64,000 nucleotides of DNA from Kluyvera intermedia (GCF_034424175.1 NZ_CP139986.1:1054001-1118000); one strand, 5' to 3'. Positions 52,128-61,564 are shown, counted from the first letter of the stretch. Notes: generated by a model from the letters alone, not told the origin. A program made the numbers and translations.

Positions 52128-54390
52128 CTTGAATCTCCTTCGACAGCTCGACAAAGAAGGCGCTGTAGCCCGCCACGCGAACCACCAGCCCGGCGAAATC
52201 CTGCGGCCGCTGTTGGGCCTCGCGCAGGGTCTCGGCATTCACCACGTTGAACTGAATATGCTGCAATTTCAGCTTGGTAAAAGCGTGGAGGAAGTCCGCC
52301 AGCTTGTTGAGTCCGCTTTCCCCTTCCAGCGTGGCGGGCGTGAACTTAACGTTCAGCAGCGTCCCGTTGGACAGCAGGTAGTTGTCGAGTTTACTCACCG
52401 ATTTCAGTACCGCCGTTGGCCCCTGACCATCCTGACCGACCATCGGTGACAGGCCGCCGTCCGCCAGTTGCTCCCCGGCAAATCGCCCGTCCGGTGTCGC
52501 ACCGACGACCGAACCCAGCGGCACGTGAGCGGAGACGGTATACGACCCCGGCGTAAACTGACCGCCGCGCGGGTTACGGTAGTTTTCAACCTCTTTGCAG
52601 TAAAATCGCAGCAGATCGGCGCTGATGTTATCGACATCATCAATATCGTTGCCGTATTTCTCAAAGCGGTTAATTAAGCGCGCGCGAACCTTTTCCCCCT
52701 CCGGCGTGGCGAAGTTGGCTTTCAGTACCGCCAGCAGTTCGTCAAAGCTCATGCGCTGTTGGTCAAACACCATGCCTTTCAGCGCGTGTAACGAGTCGCT
52801 CAGGTTAGCGATACCAATTCCCTGTACACCGGAGAAGTTGTAGCGCGCGCCGCCTTCGGTAATGTCTTTGCCGTTGGCGATACAGTCTTCGACAAACGAG
52901 GAGAGCAGCGGCACCGGGGCCCAGTCGCGGTGGCCGATATCACAGATATTGCTGCCTTCAACCATCAGCTTGATGTAGTGACGGATTTTGTCCCGAATGC
53001 TCGCCAGCAGGCCGTCGTAGGTGAGTTGGGTGTCGCCTTCGTGCTCCAGCATCACGATTTCCATCACCTTCAACAGGTTGAACATTGCGATGTCGTGCAG
53101 CCCGTAGGTGCGTCCGGGAATCGACAGCTCCACGCAGCCCACCACCGCATAGTCACGGGCATCTTCCAGTGACACGCCGCGGTTGAGGAAGGCGGGAACC
53201 ACCACTTCATCGTTGAAAATCTGCGGAATACCGGTACCTAAGCGCACGGTTTCGGCGGTTTTGCGCAGGAACGGGCGGTCGATCAGTTCGTTGACGCGCA
53301 CGCCGAGATTCGGCTGCGGCAGGCGAACATTCTGATAGGCATCAAGACAGGTGAAGGAGAGCACGTTGACCGCGCTGCGCCCGTTTTCGGTCAGGCCGCC
53401 GAGCAGGGCGGTGTAGCCGGTAGGGAAGCCAGCAAAATAGCGAGCGCTGCTGGTGGAGCGTAGCAGCACAATATCGTTGCACTTCACCCACAGCGACTCC
53501 AGAAGCTCCTGCATAAATGCCGGGTTTTCCCCGTGGTTTAGCGATGCCTGCCAGAACGGCAGCATGTACTGGTCAAAGCGACCAAGCGAAATGGAACTGG
53601 CGTTGGACTCGTATTGCAAAATGATATTCATGTACCAGAACAGCTGACAGGCCTGCCAGAAATTCTGCGGTTTTTGCCCGGCGTTGTGGCGGGATATTTG
53701 GGCGATGGTCTCTAGCTCCTGACGCCGCTGCGGATCCTGGCACTGCGTGGCCATCGTATCTGCCAGCGCGGCATAGCGCAGAATATGGCGCTGGGAGGCT
53801 TGTAGCAAAATCAGCACCGCCTGGTAGAACACGTTATCCGGCTGCTGACGCAAATGGTCTTGCATCTCAATGACCAGCGCATTCAGGCCGTTACCCAGTA
53901 GGCGCGGGTAGTCGATGATGATATGTCCCTGGCCTTTGTCGGTTTGGTTGACGCTGAAAATTTGCGTGCTGACGGCGGCTTTTACCTCGTCGGTCATCTG
54001 TGCGTTGATAAAGTCTTTCATTGAGCGTTTTTCCCAGTACGGGAAGAGCTCATCACGGTACAGGCGCTGGTCGGCATCGCTGATGTTGAAGCGGTCTTGC
54101 GGACGGATAGCGAATTGCTCCAGCTCTTTGAGCAGCCAGTAAGGGTCCATCTCCGGCGACATAATGCCAGCGCGCGGCTTGATGGTGCGGTTCCCGGCAA
54201 TCAGCTCGTCGTCGCGAAGGCTAATGGCAACGTTATCAAGAATATGGGCCGTGGCTTTGGCGCGGCGAATGATCACCGGCTCGCCTTCAGTCTGGCGGTG
54301 GCTTTCGGTATAGAGTACGGCGCGCTCAAGTGATATTTCACGCGGGTTGGCAAAGAGGGCGTCTTTCAGGCGCTGGATACGATTAGTCAT
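52093..54390 (-). CDS. pflD: Glycyl-radical enzyme PflD
   Basis: A 765-residue glycyl-radical enzyme, the E. coli PflD length. The C-terminal radical loop is RVAGYSAFFVELSKEIQDDI, and the active-site thiyl Cys is in VVGCVELSIPGRTYG near residue 430. True pyruvate formate-lyase has two adjacent Cys; here there is one, within GCVE, as in diol/glycerol dehydratases and related lyases, so the name formate acetyltransferase 2 is probably wrong. ATG 54390 (MTNRIQRLKDALFA) matches relatives; upstream starts are rejected. In E. coli pflDC lies in the frw phosphotransferase operon; here no frw genes are near. Confidence 0.93.
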   Translation of the reverse strand: MTNRIQRLKDALFANPREISLERAVLYTESHRQTEGEPVIIRRAKATAHILDNVAISLRDDELIAGNRTIKPRAGIMSPEMDPYWLLKELEQFAIRPQDRFNISDADQRLYRDELFPYWEKRSMKDFINAQMTDEVKAAVSTQIFSVNQTDKGQGHIIIDYPRLLGNGLNALVIEMQDHLRQQPDNVFYQAVLILLQASQRHILRYAALADTMATQCQDPQRRQELETIAQISRHNAGQKPQNFWQACQLFWYMNIILQYESNASSISLGRFDQYMLPFWQASLNHGENPAFMQELLESLWVKCNDIVLLRSTSSARYFAGFPTGYTALLGGLTENGRSAVNVLSFTCLDAYQNVRLPQPNLGVRVNELIDRPFLRKTAETVRLGTGIPQIFNDEVVVPAFLNRGVSLEDARDYAVVGCVELSIPGRTYGLHDIAMFNLLKVMEIVMLEHEGDTQLTYDGLLASIRDKIRHYIKLMVEGSNICDIGHRDWAPVPLLSSFVEDCIANGKDITEGGARYNFSGVQGIGIANLSDSLHALKGMVFDQQRMSFDELLAVLKANFATPEGEKVRARLINRFEKYGNDIDDVDNISADLLRFYCKEVENYRNPRGGQFTPGSYTVSAHVPLGSVVGATPDGRFAGEQLADGGLSPMVGQDGQGPTAVLKSVSKLDNYLLSNGTLLNVKFTPATLEGESGLNKLADFLHAFTKLKLQHIQFNVVNAETLREAQQRPQDFAGLVVRVAGYSAFFVELSKEIQDDIIRRTAHQL

Positions 54391-54531
54391 TTTGCGGGCT
54401 CCTCGGGAGATTAACCTGACGTTTATTATGGCTTCTACGTTAGGCAAATGCGGCGCGGGGAGACAGAAGAGAATGGGGGGATTTACTGGATTATTGTGAT
54501 CAAAATGGAAAAATGAGATCTAAGTTTTGTC

Positions 54532-54626
54532 TGGGTGATATTCCCGGCGGCGCTGCGCTTGGCCGGGCTACACTAATTGGTTGCCCGGCCAAGCGCAGCG
54601 CCGCCGGGAGTGCACCCAGGTAAGTT
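54532..54626. repeat. Palindromic repeat, copy 1 (downstream of the esterase gene)
   Basis: A 95-base unit with perfect 26-bp arms (54543-54568 and 54583-54608, core CGCTGCGCTTGGCCGGGC) around TACACTAATTGGTT. A nearly identical 90-base copy lies at 55704-55793 in the same orientation; the two flank the esterase gene. Confidence 0.88.
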
Positions 54627-54661
54627 TGTAGGCCTGACAAGCGCAGCGCCATCAGGCGCGG
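54627..54661. repeat. REP-like half unit
   Basis: GTAGGCCTGACAAGCGCAGC followed by GCCATCAGGCGCG, a REP-type palindrome directly before the esterase stop codon. Confidence 0.6.
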
Positions 54662-55597
54662 CTAACGCAGCGAGGCAATCCAATTCATCGCCAGCTCCGG
54701 CCAGGCGGCGGCGGGCAGCCCTTTCGCTCCCCGAATCCCGAATCCATGCTTGCCTTCGGCAAACAGATGTAGCTCGGTCGGCACTTTATGCGCGCGCAGG
54801 GCGTTAAACATCACCAGCGAATTATCCACCGGAACCGAGGGATCGTCGACCGCATGCATGATAAAGGTCGGCGGCGTCTGGTCGTTAACGTTCAACTCTG
54901 GAGAATAGTGCTTAATCTGCTCGGCGGTCGGCGTTTCGCCAACCAGCGCCTTACGCGAGCCGAGGTGAGCAATGGCTTTATCCATCGAAATCACCGGATA
55001 GCCCAGCACCACGAAATCGGGCCGTGCACTCTGGTTATCGATGGCATCAACTGGCGCATAAACCGGCTCGTTGTAGCGAGTCTCAAGGCTTGCCGCCACG
55101 TGTCCCCCCGCTGAAAAACCCATCACGCCAATTTTCTGTGGATTAATCTGCCACTCGCCTGCGCGGGCGCGCAGGGTACGCAGCGCACGTTGGGCATCTG
55201 CCAGCGGTGCGTTAGCCCCTTCCGCGTGACCATCGGCGGGCATACGGTAGGTCATCACAAACAGGGTGTAGCCCTGAGCGTTAAACGGTGCGGCTAAATC
55301 GCTACCCTCTTTATCGAGCACCACCCGTTGGTAGGAGCCGCCCGGGGTGACCAGCAGCGCCACGCCGTTCGGATGGGCTGGCGCATACACGGTGATCTCC
55401 GGGGCACGAATACCGGTGACCGCACGGTCGGGCAGCGTCGGGTCTTTGCTGCGCTCAACCAGCGCGTAGTTTACCGGACTGTTTTTAGCGCCGGGCGCTT
55501 CACCGCCGGGCCAGACAGATAATGTGGGCAGCGCGGCGAACGCTGTTTGTGTGCAAATGAGTAGGGTGATAGCTGCGGACAACGGTAAGCGAATCAT
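54662..55597 (-). CDS. Secreted alpha/beta-hydrolase (carbohydrate-esterase type)
   Basis: A 311-residue exported hydrolase: signal peptide MIRLPLSAAITLLICTQTAFA, oxyanion-hole region LLVTPGGSYQRVV, nucleophile GVMGFSAGGHVAASL near residue 160, acid in HAVDDPSVPVDNS and the catalytic His in EGKHGFGIRG. This set is typical of xylan-acetylesterase-like and BD-FAE esterases that remove acyl groups from plant polysaccharides. ATG 55597 gives the signal peptide; an upstream start is rejected. It stands alone between two copies of a repeat, downstream of fhlA and upstream of pflD, on the same strand. Exact substrate is unknown. Confidence 0.87.
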   Translation of the reverse strand: MIRLPLSAAITLLICTQTAFAALPTLSVWPGGEAPGAKNSPVNYALVERSKDPTLPDRAVTGIRAPEITVYAPAHPNGVALLVTPGGSYQRVVLDKEGSDLAAPFNAQGYTLFVMTYRMPADGHAEGANAPLADAQRALRTLRARAGEWQINPQKIGVMGFSAGGHVAASLETRYNEPVYAPVDAIDNQSARPDFVVLGYPVISMDKAIAHLGSRKALVGETPTAEQIKHYSPELNVNDQTPPTFIMHAVDDPSVPVDNSLVMFNALRAHKVPTELHLFAEGKHGFGIRGAKGLPAAAWPELAMNWIASLR

Positions 55598-55703
55598 AAA
55601 TGTCTCCCAGGGAAAACGCTTATTTATCATCCGTTAAACGAGGGGAACGCGATATGATTCACAAAACGTTGTTTCATAAATAGAGAAACGAGAAGGTGTG
55701 ATT

Positions 55704-55793
55704 TGGGTGATATTTCCGGCTGCGCTTGGCCGGGCTACACTAATTGGTAGCCCGGCCAAGCGCAGCGCCGCCGGGAGTGTACACAGGTAGGTT
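55704..55793. repeat. Palindromic repeat, copy 2 (between fhlA and the esterase gene)
   Basis: A 90-base relative of the 54532-54626 unit, with five bases missing from the left arm. Shared sequence starts at TGGGTGATATT and runs to within the fhlA stop codon (reverse TAA at 55792-55794). Confidence 0.88.
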
Positions 55794-57873
55794 ACAGCAA
55801 CGCGTCTTTATCAATCCCCAGGCGTTTCATTCTCGACAGCAGCGTGGTGCGCTTAAGCCCCAGACGTTGAGCCGCGCCTTTCGCGCCTGCTACCACGCCG
55901 TTGGTTTCTTTCAGCACGCGGACGATAAGCTGATACTCATCCTCGCCGTCTTTCGCCGCTTCAGCCACCGGAGCAGGTGCCCGTTCTTCAGAGGCAAATG
56001 CCAGTTCCGGCATAGACAGCTGTAAGACGCTGCCGCGGGTCAACAATACCGCGCGCTCAATCACGTTCTCCAGCTCACGCACGTTCCCCGGCCACTCCAT
56101 CTGGCACAGGGTGCGCAGCGTTTCAGCCGGGATGCTGTCGATATTGCGCCCCAACCGGCGGGCGATTTTAAAGGTGAAGGCTTTCACCAGCAGCGGAATA
56201 TCTTCCGGGCGCTCGCGCAGCGGCGGCAGATGGATCGGGAATACGTTCAGGCGGTAATAAAGATCGCTACGGAATTCGCGATCCAACACCATCTGCTTGA
56301 GATCGCGGTTGGTGGCGGCGATCAGGCGTACGTCGGTCTGGATCAGCTTATTACTGCCCAGACGTTCGAACTCCTGCTCCTGCAACACGCGCAACAGTTT
56401 CGGCTGAAGTTCCAGCGGCATATCGCCCACTTCATCAAGGAACATCGAGCTTTTATCCGCCAGTTCAAAGCGACCAATGCGCTGGGTGCTGGCGCCGGTA
56501 AACGCTCCACGCTCGTGACCGAACAGATCGCTTTCCAGCAGACCCGCAGGCATAGCGGCACAGTTCATTTTCACCATCCGGCGGCTATTACGCCCGCTCA
56601 GATTATGAATGGCGCGGGCAATTAGCTCTTTCCCGGTGCCGGTTTCGCCGAGGATAAGCACCGTGCTGTCGCTTGGCGCAACCATCTCAACTTGCTTAAG
56701 CACATTGAACATCGCTTCGCTGCGACCGATGATTTCACCAAACTCGCCGTCAACGTTGTTCAACTGTTCGGTCAGCGCCAGGTTTTCATCCACCAGACGC
56801 TCTTTCAGGCGGTGAATTTCCTGATAGGCAAGGGCATTATCGACGGCAATCGCCACGCGCTCGGCAATCTGTTTAAGCAGTTTGAGATTAGCGGCGCAAA
56901 AGACTTTTTCATCACACTGGGCAAGCTTCAGAACGCCAAGCATTTTGTCGCCAGACATCAGCGGCAGTAGGCACAGAGTCTGGATTTTGTCGTCCCACAT
57001 CTCAAACAGCTGACGTTCGTAAGGGGCGAGATTGTCCTGCTCGTTAAGATTAAGCAGCAACGTCTCTTTGCTCTTAAATACCCGCTCACTTAGCGTACCG
57101 GCTTCGTTCACTTCACTCTGATCGTGTACCGGATCGTTGACGTCAATATAGTGTGTCGAGTAGATGTTGAGCTTGCCTTTGCGATTGCTGTGCAGCACCA
57201 CGCTTATTGCATCAATCGCGAAGTAGTAGTGGATCTCTTTTGCCACCGAACTGACCAGTTCGTCCATATCCAGACGTGACAGCACGGCGTTGGTGATCGC
57301 CACCAGAATGCGGAAATTATCGCGCTCGCGACACAGCAAATCGTAGTCGACGTTATTGGTCACCCGGCTTTGGATTTGCTCGGTCACCACCGCGACAACC
57401 TGCGTGAAAGTATGCAGGCGCTGATACTCTTTTTCCGTCCACGGCTGGTCGTTCTGACGGATAAACTCGCAGCCGCCAAAAATGCGCCCTTCGGCGGCCA
57501 GCGGCAGCAGGCAATAGTGACCAAAAGGTTGATATAGCTCGCTTTTGGCAAGCATTGGCCAGGCTTCGCTAAACTCGCTGTAGCTGCAATGCAGTGCATC
57601 GGGGCGTGACAACAGACGCCTGACCGGGCCGTTGGCCAGCAGGTTATCGTCCTCATAGGCCAGCGGTTGACCGGCATTGCGCGTGGCGTGATAGCCCGCC
57701 CGCAGGTTACCCGGCTGAAGCAAGATGATCGCCGCGCTGTCGGCCAGCGCAGAGTGTTTTACCAGCTGCGCCAGCGTTTCGCTGAGTGCGGCGAGATCGG
57801 GTTGTTGGAGAAGCGTCCGGGTAATATCAAACAGCCCTTGCTGCGCGAGATCGCCCATCGGTGTATACGACAT
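55792..57873 (-). CDS. fhlA: Formate hydrogenlyase transcriptional activator FhlA
   Basis: Sigma-54-dependent activator that binds formate and turns on hyc, hyp and fdhF. The 693 residues (692 in E. coli) have two N-terminal GAF domains for formate sensing, an AAA+ domain with Walker A GETGTGKELIAR near residue 410, the sigma-54 contact loop GAFTGAS, LFLDEVGDMP-like FLDEVGDMPLELQ, and a C-terminal Fis-type helix-turn-helix (GAKGAAQRLGLKRTTLLSRM). ATG 57873 (MSYTPMGDLAQQGLFDI) matches relatives. It lies 73 bases after hypE in the same direction, so it is also read from the hyp operon. Confidence 0.97.
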   Translation of the reverse strand: MSYTPMGDLAQQGLFDITRTLLQQPDLAALSETLAQLVKHSALADSAAIILLQPGNLRAGYHATRNAGQPLAYEDDNLLANGPVRRLLSRPDALHCSYSEFSEAWPMLAKSELYQPFGHYCLLPLAAEGRIFGGCEFIRQNDQPWTEKEYQRLHTFTQVVAVVTEQIQSRVTNNVDYDLLCRERDNFRILVAITNAVLSRLDMDELVSSVAKEIHYYFAIDAISVVLHSNRKGKLNIYSTHYIDVNDPVHDQSEVNEAGTLSERVFKSKETLLLNLNEQDNLAPYERQLFEMWDDKIQTLCLLPLMSGDKMLGVLKLAQCDEKVFCAANLKLLKQIAERVAIAVDNALAYQEIHRLKERLVDENLALTEQLNNVDGEFGEIIGRSEAMFNVLKQVEMVAPSDSTVLILGETGTGKELIARAIHNLSGRNSRRMVKMNCAAMPAGLLESDLFGHERGAFTGASTQRIGRFELADKSSMFLDEVGDMPLELQPKLLRVLQEQEFERLGSNKLIQTDVRLIAATNRDLKQMVLDREFRSDLYYRLNVFPIHLPPLRERPEDIPLLVKAFTFKIARRLGRNIDSIPAETLRTLCQMEWPGNVRELENVIERAVLLTRGSVLQLSMPELAFASEERAPAPVAEAAKDGEDEYQLIVRVLKETNGVVAGAKGAAQRLGLKRTTLLSRMKRLGIDKDALL

Positions 57874-57946
57874 GTCACGTGCCCATAAATGCACCTTATT
57901 CGGTGCGATAAATAATAATAATAAATTTCAGACTATAAGCCGTCTG

Positions 57947-58957
57947 TTAACAAATTCGCGGGAGTGGCTCCGCGTGGGGGAGGTCTAATGTACGTTTTAC
58001 ACCGTACAGTCCCGCAACGCGTACCCCACGGCCTTCAGTCACTTCGCCAATGATAGCCGCATCGCATCCCAACGGATGGGCGCGCAGTGCGGCCAGCACC
58101 TCGTCAGCCGCTTCACGACTCACGCCAATAACCAGTTTACCTTCATTCGCAAAGTTAAGCGCGTCAAGCCCCAATAATTCGCACACGCCGCGCACTGCGT
58201 CTTTAAGTGGCAGTTTTTGCTCGGTCAGTTCCACGCCGCATCCACAGGCGGCGGCAAATTCATGGGCAACGGCATTCACGCCACCACGGGTGGCATCGCG
58301 CAGCGCTTTCACGCCGCTGATTGTCCGAAGACGTTGAATCAACGGCGTTAATACCGCGCAGTCGCTTTGCAGTTCACCATCCAGCCCCAGTTGCTCGCGC
58401 AGGTTGAGAATGGTGGCTCCGTGGTCACCAAGTGTGCCGCTAACCATCAGCACATCACCCGGTGCGAGTGTGGCTGCACCCCAGTGGATATCCGCCGGAA
58501 TAGCCCCCATCCCGGCGGTGTTGATAAACAGCTTATCCGCCGCTCCGCGTCCCACCACTTTGGTGTCGCCGGTGACGATGGCAATATCCGCGGCTTTCGC
58601 CGTCGCCGCCATGCTGTTAACCACCGCTTCCAGTGTGTCCATCTCCAGCCCTTCCTCGATAATAAAACCGCAGGAGAGGTAGCGCGGGATAGCACCGCTG
58701 ACCGCCACGTCGTTGGCGGTGCCGCATACGGCCAGCTTGCCGATGTTACCGCCGGGGAAGAATAGCGGATCAATCACGTAGCTGTCGGTGGAGAAGGCCA
58801 GCCGGTCACCGTGCGCGGTGAGTGAGTCCAGAGAAATTCGCGCCTGATCTTCCTGCTCTGCCAGCCAGGGGTTAGCGAAAGCCTTCATAAATAGACTGTC
58901 GATTAACTGCTGCATTGCCAGGCCGCCGCTGCCGTGGGCTAATTGAATGTTTTTCAT
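57947..58957 (-). CDS. hypE: Hydrogenase maturation factor HypE
   Basis: Dehydrates the carbamoyl group on its own C-terminal Cys to a thiocyanate, giving the cyanide ligands of the NiFe site. The 336 residues end in the required PRIC, and contain LAHGSGGLAMQQL, the ATP-binding FSTDSYVIDPLFFPGGNIG and RDATRGGVNAVAHEFA. ATG 58957 overlaps the hypD stop by four bases. Confidence 0.98.
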   Translation of the reverse strand: MKNIQLAHGSGGLAMQQLIDSLFMKAFANPWLAEQEDQARISLDSLTAHGDRLAFSTDSYVIDPLFFPGGNIGKLAVCGTANDVAVSGAIPRYLSCGFIIEEGLEMDTLEAVVNSMAATAKAADIAIVTGDTKVVGRGAADKLFINTAGMGAIPADIHWGAATLAPGDVLMVSGTLGDHGATILNLREQLGLDGELQSDCAVLTPLIQRLRTISGVKALRDATRGGVNAVAHEFAAACGCGVELTEQKLPLKDAVRGVCELLGLDALNFANEGKLVIGVSREAADEVLAALRAHPLGCDAAIIGEVTEGRGVRVAGLYGVKRTLDLPHAEPLPRIC

Positions 58958-60075
58958 ACTTCTGCCTCCTGACTGCGATATTGATACCAGGCGGCGCATG
59001 CGCCCTCGGTGGATACCATCAGCGCGCCGAATGCGCTTTGTGGATTGCAGGTTGCGCCAAACAGCGGGCACTGATGCGGTTTACAGCGTCCGGTGAGCAC
59101 GTCGCCACAGCGGGCGCGCGGGTCGTCGCAGACGCGCTGCGGCTGTGGTTTAAAGTGCGCTTCGGCATCAAAGGACTGATACGCGGGCGTCAGCTGTACC
59201 CCGGAATCATTAATCAGCCCCAGACCGCGCCATTCGCTATCGCCTTTGACGGCAAAAACCTCGGCAATCGCTTTTTGCGCAAGCCGGTTACCGTCGTCCG
59301 GCACCACGCGGCGGTACTGGTTTTCCACGCTGGAATCGCCGGAAATTTTCTGTTCCACCAGCATATTCACGCCCTGTAGCAAATCGACCGGCTCAAAGCC
59401 TGCCACCACCAGCGGACGATGATAGTCGCTGGCGATAAAACCGTAGGCGTGGGTGCCGATGACCATACTGACATGCCCCGGCGCTAAAAAGGCGTCGATG
59501 CTGTTATCCGGCTGGTCAAGCAAGCTACGCAGCGTGGGGATTAATGTAATGTGCTGACAGAAAAAGAAAAAGTTACTGACGTTATGCGCTTTTGCCTGTT
59601 GTAGCGTAATGGCGGTGGTCGGCATGGTGGTTTCAAAACCTAATCCGAAGAACACCACTTTGCGTTGCGGATTCAGCTGCGCCAGCTTTAAGGCATCCAT
59701 CGGCGAGTAAACGATGCGGATGTCCGCACCGCGCGCTTTCGCCTGCATCAGCGAACCGTTTTTGCCCGGTACGCGCATGGCGTCGCCAAAGGTACAGAAT
59801 ATGACCTCGGGATGGTCGGCGATTTCAATACAGGTGTCGATGCGTCCCATCGGCAGTACGCACACCGGGCAGCCCGGGCCGTGGATAAATTCGATATTGT
59901 CCGGCAGCAGCTGGTCGAGCCCGAATTTGAAAATCGCATGTGTGTGGCCGCCACACACTTCCATAATGCGCAGCGGACGTTTAGCGGTATAAGCCAGATG
60001 TTGCGCCCGGGATTTCAGGTGCGCGATAAGCTGCATCACCTGTTCCGGCGCACGGTACTCATCAACAAAACGCAT
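58954..60075 (-). CDS. hypD: Hydrogenase maturation factor HypD
   Basis: Iron-sulfur scaffold on which the Fe(CN)2CO group is built with HypC. The 373 residues show CGGHTHAIF near residue 41, GPGCPVCVLP near 69, FGDAMRVPGKNG, LGFETTMPTTA and the C-terminal 4Fe-4S ligands in CDDPRARCGDVLTGRCKPHQ with CPLFGATC. Stop overlaps hypE, start overlaps hypC by one base. Confidence 0.98.
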   Translation of the reverse strand: MRFVDEYRAPEQVMQLIAHLKSRAQHLAYTAKRPLRIMEVCGGHTHAIFKFGLDQLLPDNIEFIHGPGCPVCVLPMGRIDTCIEIADHPEVIFCTFGDAMRVPGKNGSLMQAKARGADIRIVYSPMDALKLAQLNPQRKVVFFGLGFETTMPTTAITLQQAKAHNVSNFFFFCQHITLIPTLRSLLDQPDNSIDAFLAPGHVSMVIGTHAYGFIASDYHRPLVVAGFEPVDLLQGVNMLVEQKISGDSSVENQYRRVVPDDGNRLAQKAIAEVFAVKGDSEWRGLGLINDSGVQLTPAYQSFDAEAHFKPQPQRVCDDPRARCGDVLTGRCKPHQCPLFGATCNPQSAFGALMVSTEGACAAWYQYRSQEAEV

Positions 60076-60347
60076 TACCGTTCCTCACCGTACAGCAGCG
60101 CGCCGACATCCGGCTCGACTTCAAACATATTTTCCAGCGCCGCGAGGGTATCGCGCGCTTCCTCTTCATTAATGATGCTCATGGCAAAACCGACGTGCAC
60201 CAGCACCCATTGACCGATGCGTGACTGACCGTTTTCATCCGTTGCGCCAACCAGCGTCAGGTCGACATCGCGCTTAATGCCGCAGACATCGACTTTCGCC
60301 TGTACGCCGTCAATGGCCGAAATTTGTCCTGGAACGCCTATGCACAT
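60075..60347 (-). CDS. hypC: Hydrogenase maturation chaperone HypC
   Basis: A 90-residue chaperone that carries the iron group from HypD to the hydrogenase-3 large subunit HycE. It starts MCIGVPGQI with the essential Cys2, and has GQWVLVHVGFAMSIINEEEA. ATG 60347 is the family start and lies ten bases inside the end of hypB. Confidence 0.97.
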   Translation of the reverse strand: MCIGVPGQISAIDGVQAKVDVCGIKRDVDLTLVGATDENGQSRIGQWVLVHVGFAMSIINEEEARDTLAALENMFEVEPDVGALLYGEER

Positions 60348-61210
60348 CGTTGTGTCTCCAGCCAGTTCAGCCACTGGTCCATGCCTTCACCGCTGGTGGC
60401 GGAAAGCAGGATGATTTCAATATTAGGGTTTACTTCGCGGGCGCAGGCAATGCACTGTTCCACATCGAAATTCAGGTACGGCAGCAGGTCGATTTTGTTC
60501 AACAGCATGATGCTTGCGGCGGCAAACATATGCGGATATTTCAGCGGCTTGTCTTCGCCTTCGGTGACTGACAGCACCGCGACTTTGTGGCGCTCACCGA
60601 GGTCAAAGCTGGCCGGACAGACGAGGTTGCCGACGTTTTCAATAAACAGAATGCTGTTGCTTTCCAGCGGCAGGCGCGGTGCTGCGTCGGCAATCATCTG
60701 CGCATCAAGATGGCAGCCTTTACCGGTATTCACCTGAATAGCGGGTGTGCCGGTGGCGCGAATGCGCGCGGCGTCGTTTACGGTCTGCTGGTCGCCTTCA
60801 ATGACCGCGCAGGACACCCGCTCTTTCAGGCGCATCAGGGTTTCGGTGAGCAGGGTGGTTTTACCGGAGCCGGGGCTGGAAACCAGATTCAACACCAGCT
60901 GTTCGCGGGCGGCAAAGCGCGCACGGTTGCGGGCGGCAATCTGATTATTTTTATCCAGCACGTCGATTTCCACTTCCAGCATCCGCCGCTGGCTCATGCC
61001 CGGCGCGTGGGTACCGGCTTCACCGTGACCATAATGCAGGTCGCCGTTGTCGGCAGCCTGCGGCTGGAACTCCTGGGTTCGAACGCCGGTAATCGACAGC
61101 GCCGGACGGCCTGCCGGTGCGAAAGGGGCGCTGCGGAACAGGGAATGCGGGTTACGTTCATCGCCCTCTATATAGAGGTTGCCTTCGGCACAACCACAGG
61201 TGCTACACAT
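60338..61210 (-). CDS. hypB: Hydrogenase nickel incorporation GTPase HypB
   Basis: GTPase that delivers nickel to hydrogenase precursors with HypA. The 290 residues begin with the high-affinity nickel motif CSTCGCAEGN, then the P-loop VSSPGSGKTTLLTETL near residue 112, the metal site in GKGCHLDAQM, FIENVGNLVCPASFDLGE and NKIDLLPY. It has no long His-rich stretch, so it is not a nickel-storage form. Three bases separate it from hypA. Confidence 0.98.
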   Translation of the reverse strand: MCSTCGCAEGNLYIEGDERNPHSLFRSAPFAPAGRPALSITGVRTQEFQPQAADNGDLHYGHGEAGTHAPGMSQRRMLEVEIDVLDKNNQIAARNRARFAAREQLVLNLVSSPGSGKTTLLTETLMRLKERVSCAVIEGDQQTVNDAARIRATGTPAIQVNTGKGCHLDAQMIADAAPRLPLESNSILFIENVGNLVCPASFDLGERHKVAVLSVTEGEDKPLKYPHMFAAASIMLLNKIDLLPYLNFDVEQCIACAREVNPNIEIILLSATSGEGMDQWLNWLETQRCA

Positions 61211-61213
61211 ACT

Positions 61214-61564
61214 TTACTCCTGATCAATTTCAATTCGCTGAATCTGTAAACCGTCGTCGGCGACGATGCGTAGGTTGTCGCTGTTGCACTGCGGACAGCG
61301 CCGCACGTGGATGGACACTAACTGGACATACTGCTGGCAGGATTCACACCAGCACTCCGCTTCTTGCTCTTCGACGTGCAGTTCACAGCCTTCAGCCAGC
61401 GTGCCGCGGCACACCAGGTCAAAACAAAAGGTCATCGCGCTGGTCTCTACACAAGAAAACGCGCCGACCTTGATCCAGACGCCAGTGACGCGCTTTGCGC
61501 CGTTGTGTTGCGCCTGCTGTTCGACAATTTCCAGCGCGCGCTGGCAGAGCGTAATTTCGTGCAT
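61214..61564 (-). CDS. hypA: Hydrogenase nickel incorporation protein HypA
   Basis: A 116-residue nickel chaperone for hydrogenase 3. It starts MHEITLCQRAL with the Ni-binding His2, and has a zinc site formed by CESC and CPQC around residues 75-95. ATG 61564 matches this start. It is the first gene of hypABCDE and has its own sigma-54 promoter about 35 bases upstream. Confidence 0.97.
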   Translation of the reverse strand: MHEITLCQRALEIVEQQAQHNGAKRVTGVWIKVGAFSCVETSAMTFCFDLVCRGTLAEGCELHVEEQEAECWCESCQQYVQLVSIHVRRCPQCNSDNLRIVADDGLQIQRIEIDQE

